Source of the DNA: Xestospongia muta
Lineage: Eukaryota > Porifera > Demospongiae > Haplosclerida > Petrosiidae
Direction of reading: 5' to 3'
DNA: 64,000 nucleotides
Assembly (NCBI GenBank): GCA_963693285.1
Contig: OY848922.1
Span: 4,824,923 to 4,888,922 of the forward strand
Shown here: positions 11,941 to 23,974 of the stretch, one piece after another
Layout of the letters: each line of letters opens with the position of its first letter
Position numbering within the stretch: position 1 is the stretch's first letter
The notes under the pieces: model-generated
The model's input: only the letters and a program-made list of their open reading frames with translations
Told to the model about the DNA's origin: nothing
Database searches by the model: none
Position numbers and translations under genes: made by a program

Positions 11941-14020
11941 ACATGTTTAAATAAACTCTCAGAAATGGGTAAGTAATATGTCAATATCTGGTATTCACTG
12001 TGTAACATATTCTTTTACTTAGTTTCCTATACTTCATAGTTCCAATTGTTAAAGTGTTGTTTGTTGTTGTGGAGAATGCATTATTAACAACACGTATGAT
12101 GTCATTATAATGTTGTCTGTTAATGTATATAATCCTTACAGAGAAGACAAGCTCAACTTGCTATGTAGGCCCAAATTCGACCAATATCAACTACAAAAGC
12201 ACAAAATGCTCGGTTAGTTCTATTAATATCAATGTATAGAATTATTAACCCTCACAGCCACCATGTGAGCAAGGGTTAAAGTACATGCTTTTTGTGTCAA
12301 TGTATTTGTCTATTACAAAGGCACATACAATGTGGCAGAGTTTATCACTCCCAAAAATTACTATGTTTACAATACACAATTATCTACATTTCAACATAGG
12401 AATTTCCTAAAAAAGCTTCCTTCCCAAATTATTTGGATTTTACTTCTTTTTGTGACAAGGTCTTCATACCCACAACTATTTTATTATAATTATAATTGTC
12501 CATGATCATTAGATTATACACTAACTGTGATTATATTAATACATTGTATTATATGTTACTAGAGATACAGCTCAATAAGAGGAGATAGAGAGACTACTGA
12601 AATGTGACTTACATAGGCTATTTACAAGAACATGTTATGATAGTTATCATGATATACTATCTCTTGTTTGTCCATCAGGTCAGATTAAATACTCCCATCT
12701 GATAACTCCATGTTGTTCTATTGTCATAACTCATTTACAATTTGGATGGATGTGGTTGTCAGTTAATTGATGCTATTATGTCACCATCTTATAATCAAGT
12801 TATAAATGGTCAAGATAAACCTATAAAAGTTGTGAAAGTGGCAAGAGCTAATAAAGTAGGTGTCCCATGTCCATGATATTCTGCACTTACTAACTACTCT
12901 TAAAGATGACAGTTATGACAATGATGTCTTCATATGTTGCCATAGGAACTTCAAAATGACAAGTAAATATAGTAAGTGAACTAGGCTCCCAACTCCACCT
13001 ACTTATAATACTGACTCTAACTCATCACTATTGCAGGTTACATAATTAGTATACTATGAAAGTGACTTTGTAAATGATTGTGATGACAATGTATCCTACA
13101 TTACTGTTGATATATAAGACTAACTGATCTGTCATTCAATAGTATGTAGTGTACACAGTCAACGCTTCATTTATTCATTCAGAAAAGATGAGGCTTCTTT
13201 ATTAGATTCAATTACCTTATACTAAACTCCTCTGTTCATAATATGTAGTGTTTTATTCCTGTTAAAAGTATAATTTATGTCTCATGTACATGTCTATGTA
13301 CCTTTGATATGTAAGTTTTGTTCAACATGATCATGATATAAACAATTCACTTATCATTGTAGTAATACATAGGGTCAGACCTATACATGTTTTAGAAAGG
13401 AGGCTTCATTTTCTACACGTAATGTCACTAAACTTTACATAGTGTGGTTAGAATACATACATACATTAGTCTGTTTGATAAAACCTCTGTTACAATCACA
13501 GTGTCTAATCGTTAAAGTAACATGTGTTGCCATGACAACCATTACATTGAATTAGACATGCCTTTGCTTTTCATACTCAGTTCATTGTCATGTCACTACA
13601 AAGAGAGATAAACTGAATTTATACCTGACTCTGTATGTAATGAGGAGGATATAGTGAAGGACATAACTTACCATATGCACCAGTCTAATGTGAGAACATG
13701 TACATATATTATATCAGTATGGATCTTATAGTGTGTACAGTTGATATAATAAATTAACCACAAACACTCTAATGATTATCCTTATAAGGACAAAATATAT
13801 ATCATATATATTTTGTCCTTATAAAATGTATAAGATGTACAAAAAGATGTATGTACAGTAATAGATATACACATCAAATTAATTTAATGAGATATGAGGA
13901 TATCATATATAGTGAGAGTGGTCGGTCACATAAGTGTGCTTAAGAGAGAGATTCACCCTCAAAACAAAAATTATCCAAGACTAACATTAGAGGCTGTCCT
14001 TCCTATTGAACCATAAAACT
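11930..14020. repeat. segmental duplication, copy 2 (decayed)
   Basis: Partner of 3880-6520. The exon copy near 12144-12210 has an in-frame TAG where copy 1 is open and its donor has become GGTTAGTT. The exon copy near 12560-12640 also carries stops. The segment holding the second candidate exon of copy 1 (4291-4482) is not present here. The rest is non-coding. Confidence 0.8.
13782..13824. repeat. perfect 43-nt palindrome
   Basis: Two 21-nt arms (TTATAAGGACAAAATATATA plus one T, and its exact reverse complement) surround a single central C at 13803. The paralogous position near 6110 has only the left half motif TTATAAGGACAAAAT. The palindrome therefore arose in this copy, perhaps by local inverted duplication. 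Confidence 0.9.
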
Positions 14021-14311
14021 TAAATTGATTGTATATAATTCTGATTATCTAACTCTTCAAGGAATTAATCCATTACAGTGTATGGTATGGTATTACTATA
14101 ATAACATGATACAGTAATGTAACAGGAATAGTTGGCCTGGTATGTGTCACTGATATCAACTCTACTTGACCTTATATTTGGGACTTGTGATATATAGACT
14201 ACATCAGATGTGTGTTTTGAATTGATGAATAGATACTGGATAGATAGATGGATGGTTTGATATATACAAGAATGGAGTAACTGATTCCTCTCTGTATTAT
14301 TATTGTGTTAG

Positions 14312-14440
14312 TTATTTCTTAATATGTTGGAAGGATATGAAGAAGATGCTGCTCTGTTATGTAATTATTTCCTCTACTTTGGACACACATCTTATGTAGT
14401 ACTAAGAATAGTTGTATCTGAAGTAGTCAATATACTATAG
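14312..14440 (+). pseudogene. CC2D2A-like exon fragment
   Basis: After the acceptor TATTGTGTTAG the frame reads FLNMLEGYEEDAALLCNYFL followed by YFGHTSYVVL, then a stop at 14440. This strongly recalls the conserved EEEHA-LLCNYFL-G segment of CC2D2A, the ciliary transition-zone protein with a transglutaminase-like domain. The expected Gly-rich continuation (AYVLT and beyond) is not found downstream in any frame. The fragment is therefore probably a relic, or the 3' end of a much-altered paralogue. Recognition is from memory of the family. Confidence 0.4.
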
Positions 14441-15057
14441 TATATGTCACTATATGATGTAAATATGTATATAATTTTCACAATGGCTTACAATACCTCT
14501 TGCTATAATAAAATTGAATATTTTAAGTTTATTGTTATCTTTTACATAGGTCTTAATACATGTGTTATACTCATCCAACACTCACTAGCAGCTACATTCA
14601 TTGGAAGGAAAGTATTTCATAAACACATTGGTTCTGTACTATTGACTAGTATTGGGTGTCTGGTTAATAAGGAAATTGCAAGGAGAAAATAAACATGCTA
14701 TATTCATATAGTGTATTCTAGTATGTACATGGTGTGTAAAAGTACTTACTAAAGTGTTTTATGTGTATAATTAAGCATGAAGTAATACTCAAGAATGGGA
14801 TCAGTCTAGTTGATTGACATTTGACCTTCGGAGCAACATGAAATGAAGTGTAATCTTTCCTATTAAGATGGAACCATTACAATCAATACAAGTCATCTAT
14901 AGTACATGACTATGTGTTGTATTACATTATTATAGAGAAATATATTAGAATATACTAAGAGAGACACAGTCAAAGTCTAACAACTTCAGACTAGGTGAGA
15001 TAAGACCAGATCAACTATGATAAACTTACTATGTACATTTAAGTTAAATAAACTCTG

Positions 15058-15071
15058 CCCCCCCCCCCCCG

Positions 15072-15127
<56 letters not shown>

Positions 15128-15225
15128 CTCTCTCTTCCTCTCGCTCTCTCTCTTCCTCTCTATCTCTCCCTCTCTTTCTCTCCCTCTCTTTATGTCTGTA
15201 TATATATATATCACTGTCTCTCTCC
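15058..15225. repeat. poly-C and (CT)n microsatellite
   Basis: A run of about 13 C is followed by GCA and a long pure CT tract of about 50 bases. The tract then becomes imperfect (TCTCTTCC, CTCTCCCT) and ends in a short TA run. The long open frames here, on both strands, are artefacts of the repeat. Confidence 0.95.
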
Positions 15226-15849
15226 TCACTTTACAGGAAGATCAATCAGTTAATCATATTGAACGGTTGAGATTGCATCACATCACTAAATGGTATAGAC
15301 TCTGTAGTAGACATTTACAATACCATTATCACAGTCAGTAACTCAATGTACATATACATACATACAATATTTAATGCATTTGTTGTATAGAAGTGCTTTA
15401 CAACAAATACCAAAGATTTCACCTCTCCTCAATTTTGGAAAGTATATGGGTCCTGGTTGATTGGTTTATTTGGAAAATGTACCTGTTGAACAAGTAAACA
15501 TCAAATGTTGGACATAATCAGAACTATAGTGAGCTTTGATGTTCAGTGGAATGACTGGTTATGTGAGCAGAGTAGAAACGTATTTTTCACAGTAAGGTAT
15601 GCCTTTAAATGATTGTTGGCACTTTTTCAGAACTATTCTTTTATAACTTTGTTTTATCTGTACACGCTCCAATCGATCCCTTGCTTTTTGCATGATCAAG
15701 AATAGAGATTAAAAGCAAATCAGGTACCAGAATCCTAATCTTACAAAGAACTAGCACTATACTTTAGTACAATGTTGTACCTTATATTGTATGTATACTT
15801 TGACTGTATAAGATACTTGATTATTCTGTTATATCAGAGGGGAACTTAC

Positions 15850-16109
15850 CAGTGATTGACTCTGTAATGGAGTCTTCATACTTATATTTGTAGTACTATT
15901 TCTTTGGTACTATCAACATAAATCTGACATTGGTTTGATAATGATTTCATGAGGTAAGTATTGATTCCAAACGCTATGAAGCACACTCTCATAATAAAGT
16001 CTGTAATTTGTTGTCTCAGTAGCTCATACATTTTACATGATATATAGCTTGCTCCTATGTCCTTGAGAGGTAAAGTTGTAAGTCCATGTGCTTGTACATA
16101 GGTATTAAC
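15850..16109 (-). pseudogene. unrecognised exon, duplicated block copy 2
   Basis: The acceptor CTTTTTGCAG opens an exon that reads LPLKDIGASYISCKMYELL, then LRQQITDFIMRVCF and FGINTYLMKSLSNQCQIYVD. It ends at the donor GTAAGTTCCC. A frameshift or stop near 15885 interrupts the last part, and the alternative frame there reads YEDSITESIT up to the donor. The paralogue at 10.85-11.53 kb is split by a MITE. I do not recognise the family; the alternating hydrophobic pattern suggests a helical globular domain. It is probably decaying. Confidence 0.4.
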
Positions 16110-16499
16110 CTGCAAAAAGATACAAGTAATGCCTTCATATTTTGTACTTAGTAATAAAATAGCATTACTCTTAGCATTATTCTGAATAAAATATGAATGT
16201 GATACATCTTGATGATTAAAAGAATTAGCTTCTTTCATCCTTTGTGTTAATGTTTTCTATATCAATAAAAACAATCAGTTGTGTCATGTTTGTTAACAAA
16301 ACATGTTTGTATTCCATCCTTTCTGTAGCTGTCTCTGATAGTGTCCAGCATATCCATTATTCAACTGAATAAATAGAAACCTGATTCTGTTTTGATTATT
16401 TCATTATACCTTTACTCCATGATTATTGAAACTACTTTATGGATTATTTTGTTCCTTAGAAACACACCTCCAACCTGTTGTAACTTCTTCAATATTAAT

Positions 16500-17314
16500 A
16501 TAACCAGTAGTTGTGTCATGACTATGACATTGAGTTCATCTTTAGACAATTCAGTCATATCATCTTTGACATTATCAATGTATTTTCAGCTGTTTCTATA
16601 AAAGTTTTTGTGAACAATGTTCTTTTTCATAATTATGTTAATCTGTCTTCATCTCTCTCTTTATGTATCTCAGATGGACTGGTATTTGTAGCTATAACTA
16701 GAGGAACTATAAGTAGTTCTGTGAGGATGTACATCAAAGCTGTCAATACTCATTTAGATGATACCTAAAGATTCATCATCTTTAAATTCTTCTAAGTCAC
16801 TTGATTGTTCTATTGATCATTATATTCTTTCTCACCATCTTTGTCATTAGTTTCTTTTTTCAATTAATTTTTTTTCAATTAAGTTTTCATGAATAATATA
16901 TTCTCTTTCATATGTTAATCTGTTTTCATCTCTTTTTATCTGTTTTGATGATTTCATGTAGACTGGTACTTGTAGCTATAATTGGAAGATCTATATCAAA
17001 GCAGTCAGCATTTATTTAGATTATGCTGACAGTTCATCATCTTCAAATTCTTCTAAGTGACTTCATTCATCCATTCCATCATCACACTCCTCCTTGGTAT
17101 TTTTGTCATAAGTTTTTATTTTTAATTTTATTATTTACATTATAATTGAAACAATGCTCATCTATATGTATGTATTTTCTTACCTTCTAGAAATATTGTT
17201 GTTTTCAAACTACTCATCAACTAAAGTTAAATGACTATCATTGTCATCACTTGGTAGTACAGCATTGTTAGGAAGATGAGCTATTCTCTCTATACTGGTG
17301 ATGGATACTAGAAG
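16500..17314 (-). pseudogene. terminal exon and acidic exon remnants of a minus-strand gene
   Basis: Exon 17210-17314 follows the acceptor TTAATTAATAG and encodes VSITSIERIAHLPNNAVLPS and then an acidic tail (DDNDSHLTLVDE) ending in TAG. Two further minus-strand stretches near 16.76-16.86 and 17.02-17.10 kb are related to each other (LEEFEDDELS, and a broken LEEFKDDES) but contain stops. No function can be assigned. They may belong to the same decayed family as 15850-16109. Confidence 0.25.
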
Positions 17315-17319
17315 CTATT

Positions 17320-20300
17320 AATTAAAATTCAAATAATATCATATGAATTTATTGTCATCATTGTACTATAAAGTCTTAAATCACTGTGTCTCAAATTGTC
17401 ATTTACTAGTATGGTTTGTATGTCTTGGCATAATAGAAAGCTGTACGTACTATACAAGTATATACTGTTTCTGATTATTATAGAAAACAGACAAATTATG
17501 TTATATTTTTTATCAGCTCAATTATATTGTCAACCACATCCTTTCTAACCATATGTCAGTTTGTATAGAAGTAGTGTAATATGTAATGTTAATCGACAAC
17601 TAATAGACAATACTAAATTCTTAGTCGTAGTGGGTATACTTGTAACATTAAAATTAAGCCATATGAGTCATACATATATTTTAAGTTTCATTGTCAAGGG
17701 AATATGTCTGTCTAATTAGTAGAATATCACTTTATTTATTTATTAACTGGTCTTGAATATAAGTTTCAAGATGAAACACTATTGTTAAGATTTAATACAC
17801 AAGAAATTATTAGGCAACCAGAAACAAATTTCACTCATTAACCAAAATATAGTAATATTGTTTCAATCAATCTTCTAGTTTTCCATTTATCCATTCATCA
17901 ATTCATCATACATGATGTTATCTATATTCATCTATGTCTACTTATTGATTATACTCAGTATAAAGACACTACCTAACACTATGTTTAATTTCTCAAATTT
18001 AACATACACATATAAATGTATAAGGGACTTTAGTAAGGCACAACATACTACATACAATGTAGTTTATATGACAAACATGTACATGTAATGATACTTATTA
18101 TACCAATGACAATTTTTATACAATTTGTATACAAATGATATTATTATTGTCCATATATACATGTATGATAATATAATACATTCTTTAATATATTGTGTCT
18201 CAACTATCTTCAGACTGGACAACATCAATGATGGAAATATGTAAGTCAAGGTCTTCATCTTCCATCTTTTCCAATTTAATTACAAATTTTAATAGACATG
18301 GCATAGTCTAATATGATTTATTTTAGTTGTTTGACAATGTTAAAGCTTATATTATGCTCATACTAGTGTAAAACATAGTTATTTGGTTAATAAATGTTAC
18401 TTACACTAATAAGCATTTATTGTGTACAAACTTCACCATCTATTCACTATTATAGGATTTACCTGTCCAACTACAAAGCTATTGTTATGTACAGTACCAA
18501 TGTAGCAGTGGTTTGTTTATCAGTCAGTTCATATTAAGATGGCCAATAATCTAGTGTTTTAAAGGTTTATTTGAATTATGAAATACATAGCAAATTTTGA
18601 GTTGATTTTTAACAATTGATCAGATTAGTTAAATTAATTGATTACTATCTATTTAAAATGGATGGTTATTAAGTGTTGAGTCAGTGTTAAGGTCACGCAA
18701 TTGTAACCTATTACAATCTACTTAATTTGCTCTACATAGTACATATGTAGTAGCTTGCAATTAAAATCATATCTGTGACTTTTTATTATATGTTAATTAG
18801 CATTTATAATGATGTGTGTTCATGTTATAATTGTGTATGTGTATAATATGCTTAATGTTATATGAAGAGTGTTTCTGTTGTTTAGTACATGTATACATAC
18901 TGTGTAGTTTGTTAGATTATAATCAATGATGTGATTTACTGTCTACATGATAAATTTACTAACAAGTATGTATGTGTAATCTTGTTACAATAGCATTACC
19001 AGACCCATTCTCTGCTGATTTGATGTTAAGATACAGCTTATAAGTGTAAGATCAGTAATCACTTTCTCTGAAGCTCTCTATTAATATCAATTTTAATGCC
19101 AGAAATGTTGTATGAAATCAATGCAATGGATAAACAGTGTAATAACAACGTCTGCACACAAGTATCTGTTAATTGAAAAGTAATAAGGTTTATTGAAAAT
19201 ATTAAACAATCATATTTATAGTTCACAAACTTAAAAATAGAGACATTGATAATTATAGTAATTAACATGTTTAGCTTAAAGCCAGGTCATTCTTAGCCAA
19301 TTTAATCACCACTCTTTTAAGAGCAAGTAAAAAATGTAACAATAAATACAAAAAAGTTATTTATCTCTATAATTATCAGAAACAATGTTGCTCAGTTCAA
19401 CCAATTATGATCTGTCAAAGACTCTGTTCCAGCTAATTCATTGGCTGTTCCTATGGACTCCTTAGATGTATTTTGATTGGTTGTTGTATTGTATATATAG
19501 CTTTGTTTTGTTTATTGACAGACAAATTTAATATAAATGAAGTATATGATTCTAGACATTTTGTGGAGAGAAAAAAATAAAATATAGGCAATTGTTCTAA
19601 ATAACAATAGTATTGTTGGTTTAGATTATAATTGTTATAAAAAACATGTAACCATTCTTGTTATGCTCAATATGAGTACTGATCAAGACTAAGATATCAA
19701 TTGGAAAAATATATGTATAAACTGAGCATGACTGAAGCTTTCAAAAAGAGATTTACATTAGTCTAAGGTCTCCATATCAAAGATGCCAAAGTCTGACACA
19801 AGCAACTGTGACTGAAATAGTATATGCAAGGACAACGTCATCCTTAGAATCCTTAAATTAAACCTAAATGTATTATATTTATTTACATAATTATAGTCTC
19901 ATTATGGACACTCTATCAATATTTGAAGATTTGTATTATAGACTCGAGTTAGTGAGTTTGCTATATAATATATGTATATAAAATGGTCAATAGTTTAAGT
20001 AAATAAAAATAGTATTATTACTAAATACAAATTCAAATAAATGATAAAATTAGCACCATCAAAGTGCAGTAGCAAATATATTGTGTGTCATCCAAAAATG
20101 ACTAGATATTGCCAAAAATAGTAATTTTGCACAACATACACTTGAAAAAGCATGTAATCCAAACATTAATATAGTAAGCATTGAAACAAAGTTGTAGCAT
20201 ATTAGTTTTTAAAAGGCATTTCATTGAAATTTCAATGAAAATAATCTTTTCAAAATTGTAAGAAAGTATACTAATGAGTAAGAAAACGTAAATTTAGTAA

Positions 20301-20380
20301 ACATCAAAGTAAATTTAATAGAGTCATTCTTAATGACATGGAGGAACTATTGAAGAAATGATTGTAATAATGTAAAAAAA
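17320..20380. other. no supported gene
   Basis: AT-rich intergenic sequence. I see no exon with splice sites, no repeats longer than short low-complexity runs, and no RNA gene. Confidence 0.5.
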
Positions 20381-20387
20381 TGTGTGC

Positions 20388-21863
20388 TCAATTTTTAAAA
20401 ACTGAGAGACATTTCTGCAGTATACTTTTAGCTACAATTGGTTCATAAACTGGTAGAAATTCAACTGCAGTTATTATAGTATTCCATTTAACTGGACATG
20501 TTATTTTGTCAAACCATATCTGAATGACAATTGTGAGTCTCTCTGTTTCTCTACTCCATTCAGCACACAATTTTTCTAAATCATCTTTTGTTATACTGAG
20601 GGACTGCCTATTTCTTTCCACTTATTTGCAATAGGAAAAAGTAAACAAAGTAGATATAACTTGTTGCCTATAGTCAATCAACCAAATAATAAGAAAATAA
20701 ATAATTTTGTTTAGCTAAAATAGCTTTTGGTCAAACATTTTATGACAATAATGACTATCAATTAATCTTTAGTCTTACCAATGGTAATTAAAACGTCAGA
20801 TGTATTTTGCAATTCAGTAATTAGAGTAGTACAACAAGTATCTGCAAACAAATATAGTGAAAGTTTATATGCAAGAGATTTTAATTTGCATCTAATTTTA
20901 TTTAAACAAAACATAATAAAAAGGTAGAGATAAAAATCAATTTAATTCAATTAATTGACTTTTAACACTTACCAATATCTTTGAGAATGTGATCAGTTAC
21001 TTCAGCTCTACATAGTGAAATGTGATCTGTTGTTTTAGCTTTATCTACTGGCATAGGGATAGCTTTGTCTAAAAAAACAATAATATGAACTAAAATAGCT
21101 TTCAACATGTCATTGCAAACTGTCACTATCTGTAAAGAATGCTATAAATGTATCATATATTTCATATTTTTCAATAAAAAATTTAATTAATGCACAGGCT
21201 ACGATAATCTGCATTTAGTAACTATTATACATAATCATGGGAAGTTTATCTAGATTTCAAACTGAAGCATTATTACCATTTTCAGAGATTATTTCCTGTA
21301 CAATGCGGAGTTTATCAATGGCCTTTAGAGCTTCAATGAAGTCTACTCTGTTAGGATTTCTACTTTTTAACCATGTTACTAACATGTCTTTACGAGATGG
21401 TGCAGGTTGATAGTGATTGAGTGCTTTAATATCTTTTATTACAACAACTTTAACATCCAGATGTGTACCCAAAATTTTCCAGTCATCATCAACCTCTTTT
21501 ACGAACTTCACAAGAACAGAGAGATGACACTCATCTATTATATAAAATAAATATTATCTTAACAAAAGTCAATCCTTTACTTTACTTAGTGGTCCATTGG
21601 ATAGAGTTGAGGAAATTGAAATAACAGTTAATTCGTTATCTAAAAACAAACAAAAGGATTATATTTTGTATTTTGTAAAAATACAAAATGCAGATATGAC
21701 ATTCAAAAAATAATGTCTAGCTCATTTTATACTGTTTATCACTCTTTGAAATGGTAGGTTGACCTTCAAGTGTGTTAAAGTGATTTCATAAATTACTTTA
21801 CAGCTAAATTTTTATTATAATATTACCTTTTTGGATTGTTTTCTTTGAAGTTTTTTTCAAGGT
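20388..21863 (-). CDS. tandem copy of the death-domain end of the ROCO gene
   Basis: Six minus-strand exons mirror the 3' end of the large neighbour: 21827-21863, 21586-21639, 21277-21534, 20973-21068, 20779-20841 and 20388-20620. All have GT/AG sites, and the 54-nt and 63-nt exons have exactly the lengths of their paralogues. Exon 21277-21534 encodes a death-type domain (DWKILGTHLDV, then [16 protein letters not shown]). The last exon encodes a second, N-terminally shortened one (LCAEWSRETERLTIVIQIWF) and ends in a stop. The first small exon is 37 nt against 36 nt in the paralogue, so either it joins a different upstream exon or the copy is frameshifted. No Roc-COR or ankyrin part and no start codon were found upstream. 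A stand-alone death-domain adaptor or a partial pseudogene are both possible. Confidence 0.6.
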
Positions 21864-21869
21864 CTGTTA

Positions 21870-23700
21870 AGACCAAAAATTCAGTAAATTACTATATCAT
21901 TCTTTTCTTCCATAAGATTTTTTATGATGATACATTCTTATACAACTATACTCCTATATATTTTGTACTCTACAAGGTAATTTGTACATAATAGTACACT
22001 GTGATATAATTGTTAAGAGATCATTATAATCTTAGTATTAACAATTGAAAACAGTAACTTAAAAAGATCATTAATTTTGCATATTCAGAAAGTATCAAGT
22101 ACTCTATATGAATCTTTGACCTGTATAATGTTACCATATAATGTTTGAATATATCACAGGTGTAGCTATAATATTGATGATTACTCTTGTTCAATTAAAT
22201 ATACTAACCACTCTCATATGACTACTTGAAGTGATTCCTATAATTTAGATTTTCATTCATCATTTCAAGTGTAAGAGAAATTAGATAAACTTAAACAATT
22301 GAACAGATCAAGTTATTTTATTTCACCTAGTCTTATAAGAAGCCACATGTACAAATCAAGCTGTACTCCTTGGTATTTATAGGAATAATCTGGAAACTGT
22401 TTTACCATTATCCTATATACTGTCAAATGATGTCAATATATATGAAACTTTTCTTTAATGCCTATGTATGTCCATATAAGGACTAGTGTCGATTTTGGAC
22501 TGGATGTTTACTACTAGTTCATCTTGTCTTAGCATTGGTAGTATCTATAGATACTGATGCTACAGTAAGCTTTTATGTGTTAACATCTATTTTAGTTTGT
22601 ATTATATTTATGTATTTACCTTTGAGGGGAGTATATTGCCAACTTCCTTTTGTGTACATGCTGCTCTATTTCTCCTACAAAGAGGTATGACTATGTTTTA
22701 TTAATGTAGGTTCTGTTTTCTGTAGGCTCTCCATTTGATTGTGATGTTCAGAGAGGTCTACTTTGTCACCTTCAAAATATTATGTTTGATTATTAAATTG
22801 TTAATAAATGAAATAAATCAAAATGGCAATAAATCAACAACATTAGAGGTAGAGTGATTGTCATCATCGAAGGAATGGTCTTCAATTAAGAAGTACTAGA
22901 TAAAGAATTCTATGTTTGGTCACTTGAACGAAACTTCTGGTAATGATTAGGTGTGTCCTCAGTCGAAGGCTAGATTAAGAAAGTTCATCACAGCAATAAT
23001 TCTTAGTGTGAAGATCGAGCAACCATCTTAGTGCGTAGTGACGTGTGCTATCAAGGTATTGATGCAACGGCTCATTCCATTGGTATTAGAGCATGGTAAG
23101 CAAGTCCAAAAAATTTTCACGATCAGTTTATTGGCAAAATTTAATAACTTAAATTGCTTGCAGTATAAAATACTAAATCTATGAGAGTAGTCTGGTATAA
23201 CCATTTTTGACTAGTATCCTTTCTAACAACAGTATTAACGATATTTTAAGCTGTGTATGAATGTACCATATTTATTTATATTGTTGTATGCTCAAACATA
23301 CTTTATGAGAGACCTAAGACTTTATTTATCCATTTTGATCATGATTAAACTTAATTCTTCTTAACCTTCAGGTAATCTCTTCGGATTATTATTATAAGTT
23401 TCTGTCACTTTACTTAGTGTCATATGATGAGACAAATTTTATAGCATGTCAAAGGTAACATTTATCAAAGATTAGTTTCACAAAAATCATTTCCAACACA
23501 CATAGAATACCCTGTTCTGATAAAAAGCTTATAACGAGCATTCATAACCCATGGCAAATAGAAGAAAATAACAAGATATGACAAAATTAAAACAATTAAA
23601 TTAAACACACTAAAATACTTCTAAATTGTTAAATATCGTTGTCATGTGCAAAATCCTACTAAAATTATAATATTTGATGTTGAAAATTAACTCTAAAAGT
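21870..23700. other. gap between tandem copies, no supported gene
   Basis: No match to the Roc-COR exon or to the 445-nt C-terminal exon was recognised here, although the downstream paralogous exons are present. The duplication therefore seems to have included only the 3' end of the gene, or its 5' part has been lost. Confidence 0.5.
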
Positions 23701-23705
23701 TACTG

Positions 23706-23974
23706 CTACTCGGAAAGATATTTACGCATGTTGTCAGCCACTGACGGGTTATTAACAGGAGGTAACTCCACAGCTGTTATTATAGTTTGCCAGGTAACTT
23801 TAGAAGGCTGCTCATCAAACCACAATTGAAGAACATCAGAGAGCCTATCAGTGTCTCGACATCTATTGTTTAAAATGGACTCTAGATCTCCATATTTGAT
23901 TCCAAGGGCCTCTCCAAGTTGTCTCCAGTTATAACCTATTGGATTAAGTAGACGTATGAGGTCTCGTTTTTGCC
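23706..23974 (-). CDS. last exon: second death-type domain
   Basis: After the acceptor TTTCTTGATAG the exon reads [20 protein letters not shown], then [10 protein letters not shown] and [20 protein letters not shown], and stops. The W-x2-LG-x-LG pattern and the later LW-F / TW-I-A-V helices are typical of the death-fold domain that ends many sponge and cnidarian signalling proteins. Such domains pair with like domains in partner proteins. The stop codon is at 23706-23708. Confidence 0.75.

Noticed and set aside
14444..14692. 82-codon plus-strand frame just after the CC2D2A-like fragment
   Set aside because: Different frame from the fragment, no similarity to the expected continuation, hydrophobic AT-driven composition.
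15017..15253. Open frames of 60-78 codons on both strands
   Set aside because: They are translations of the CT microsatellite (LS repeats on one strand, ER on the other).
19059..19268. 69-codon minus-strand frame
   Set aside because: AT-rich random-like composition, no splice signals or similarity to neighbours.
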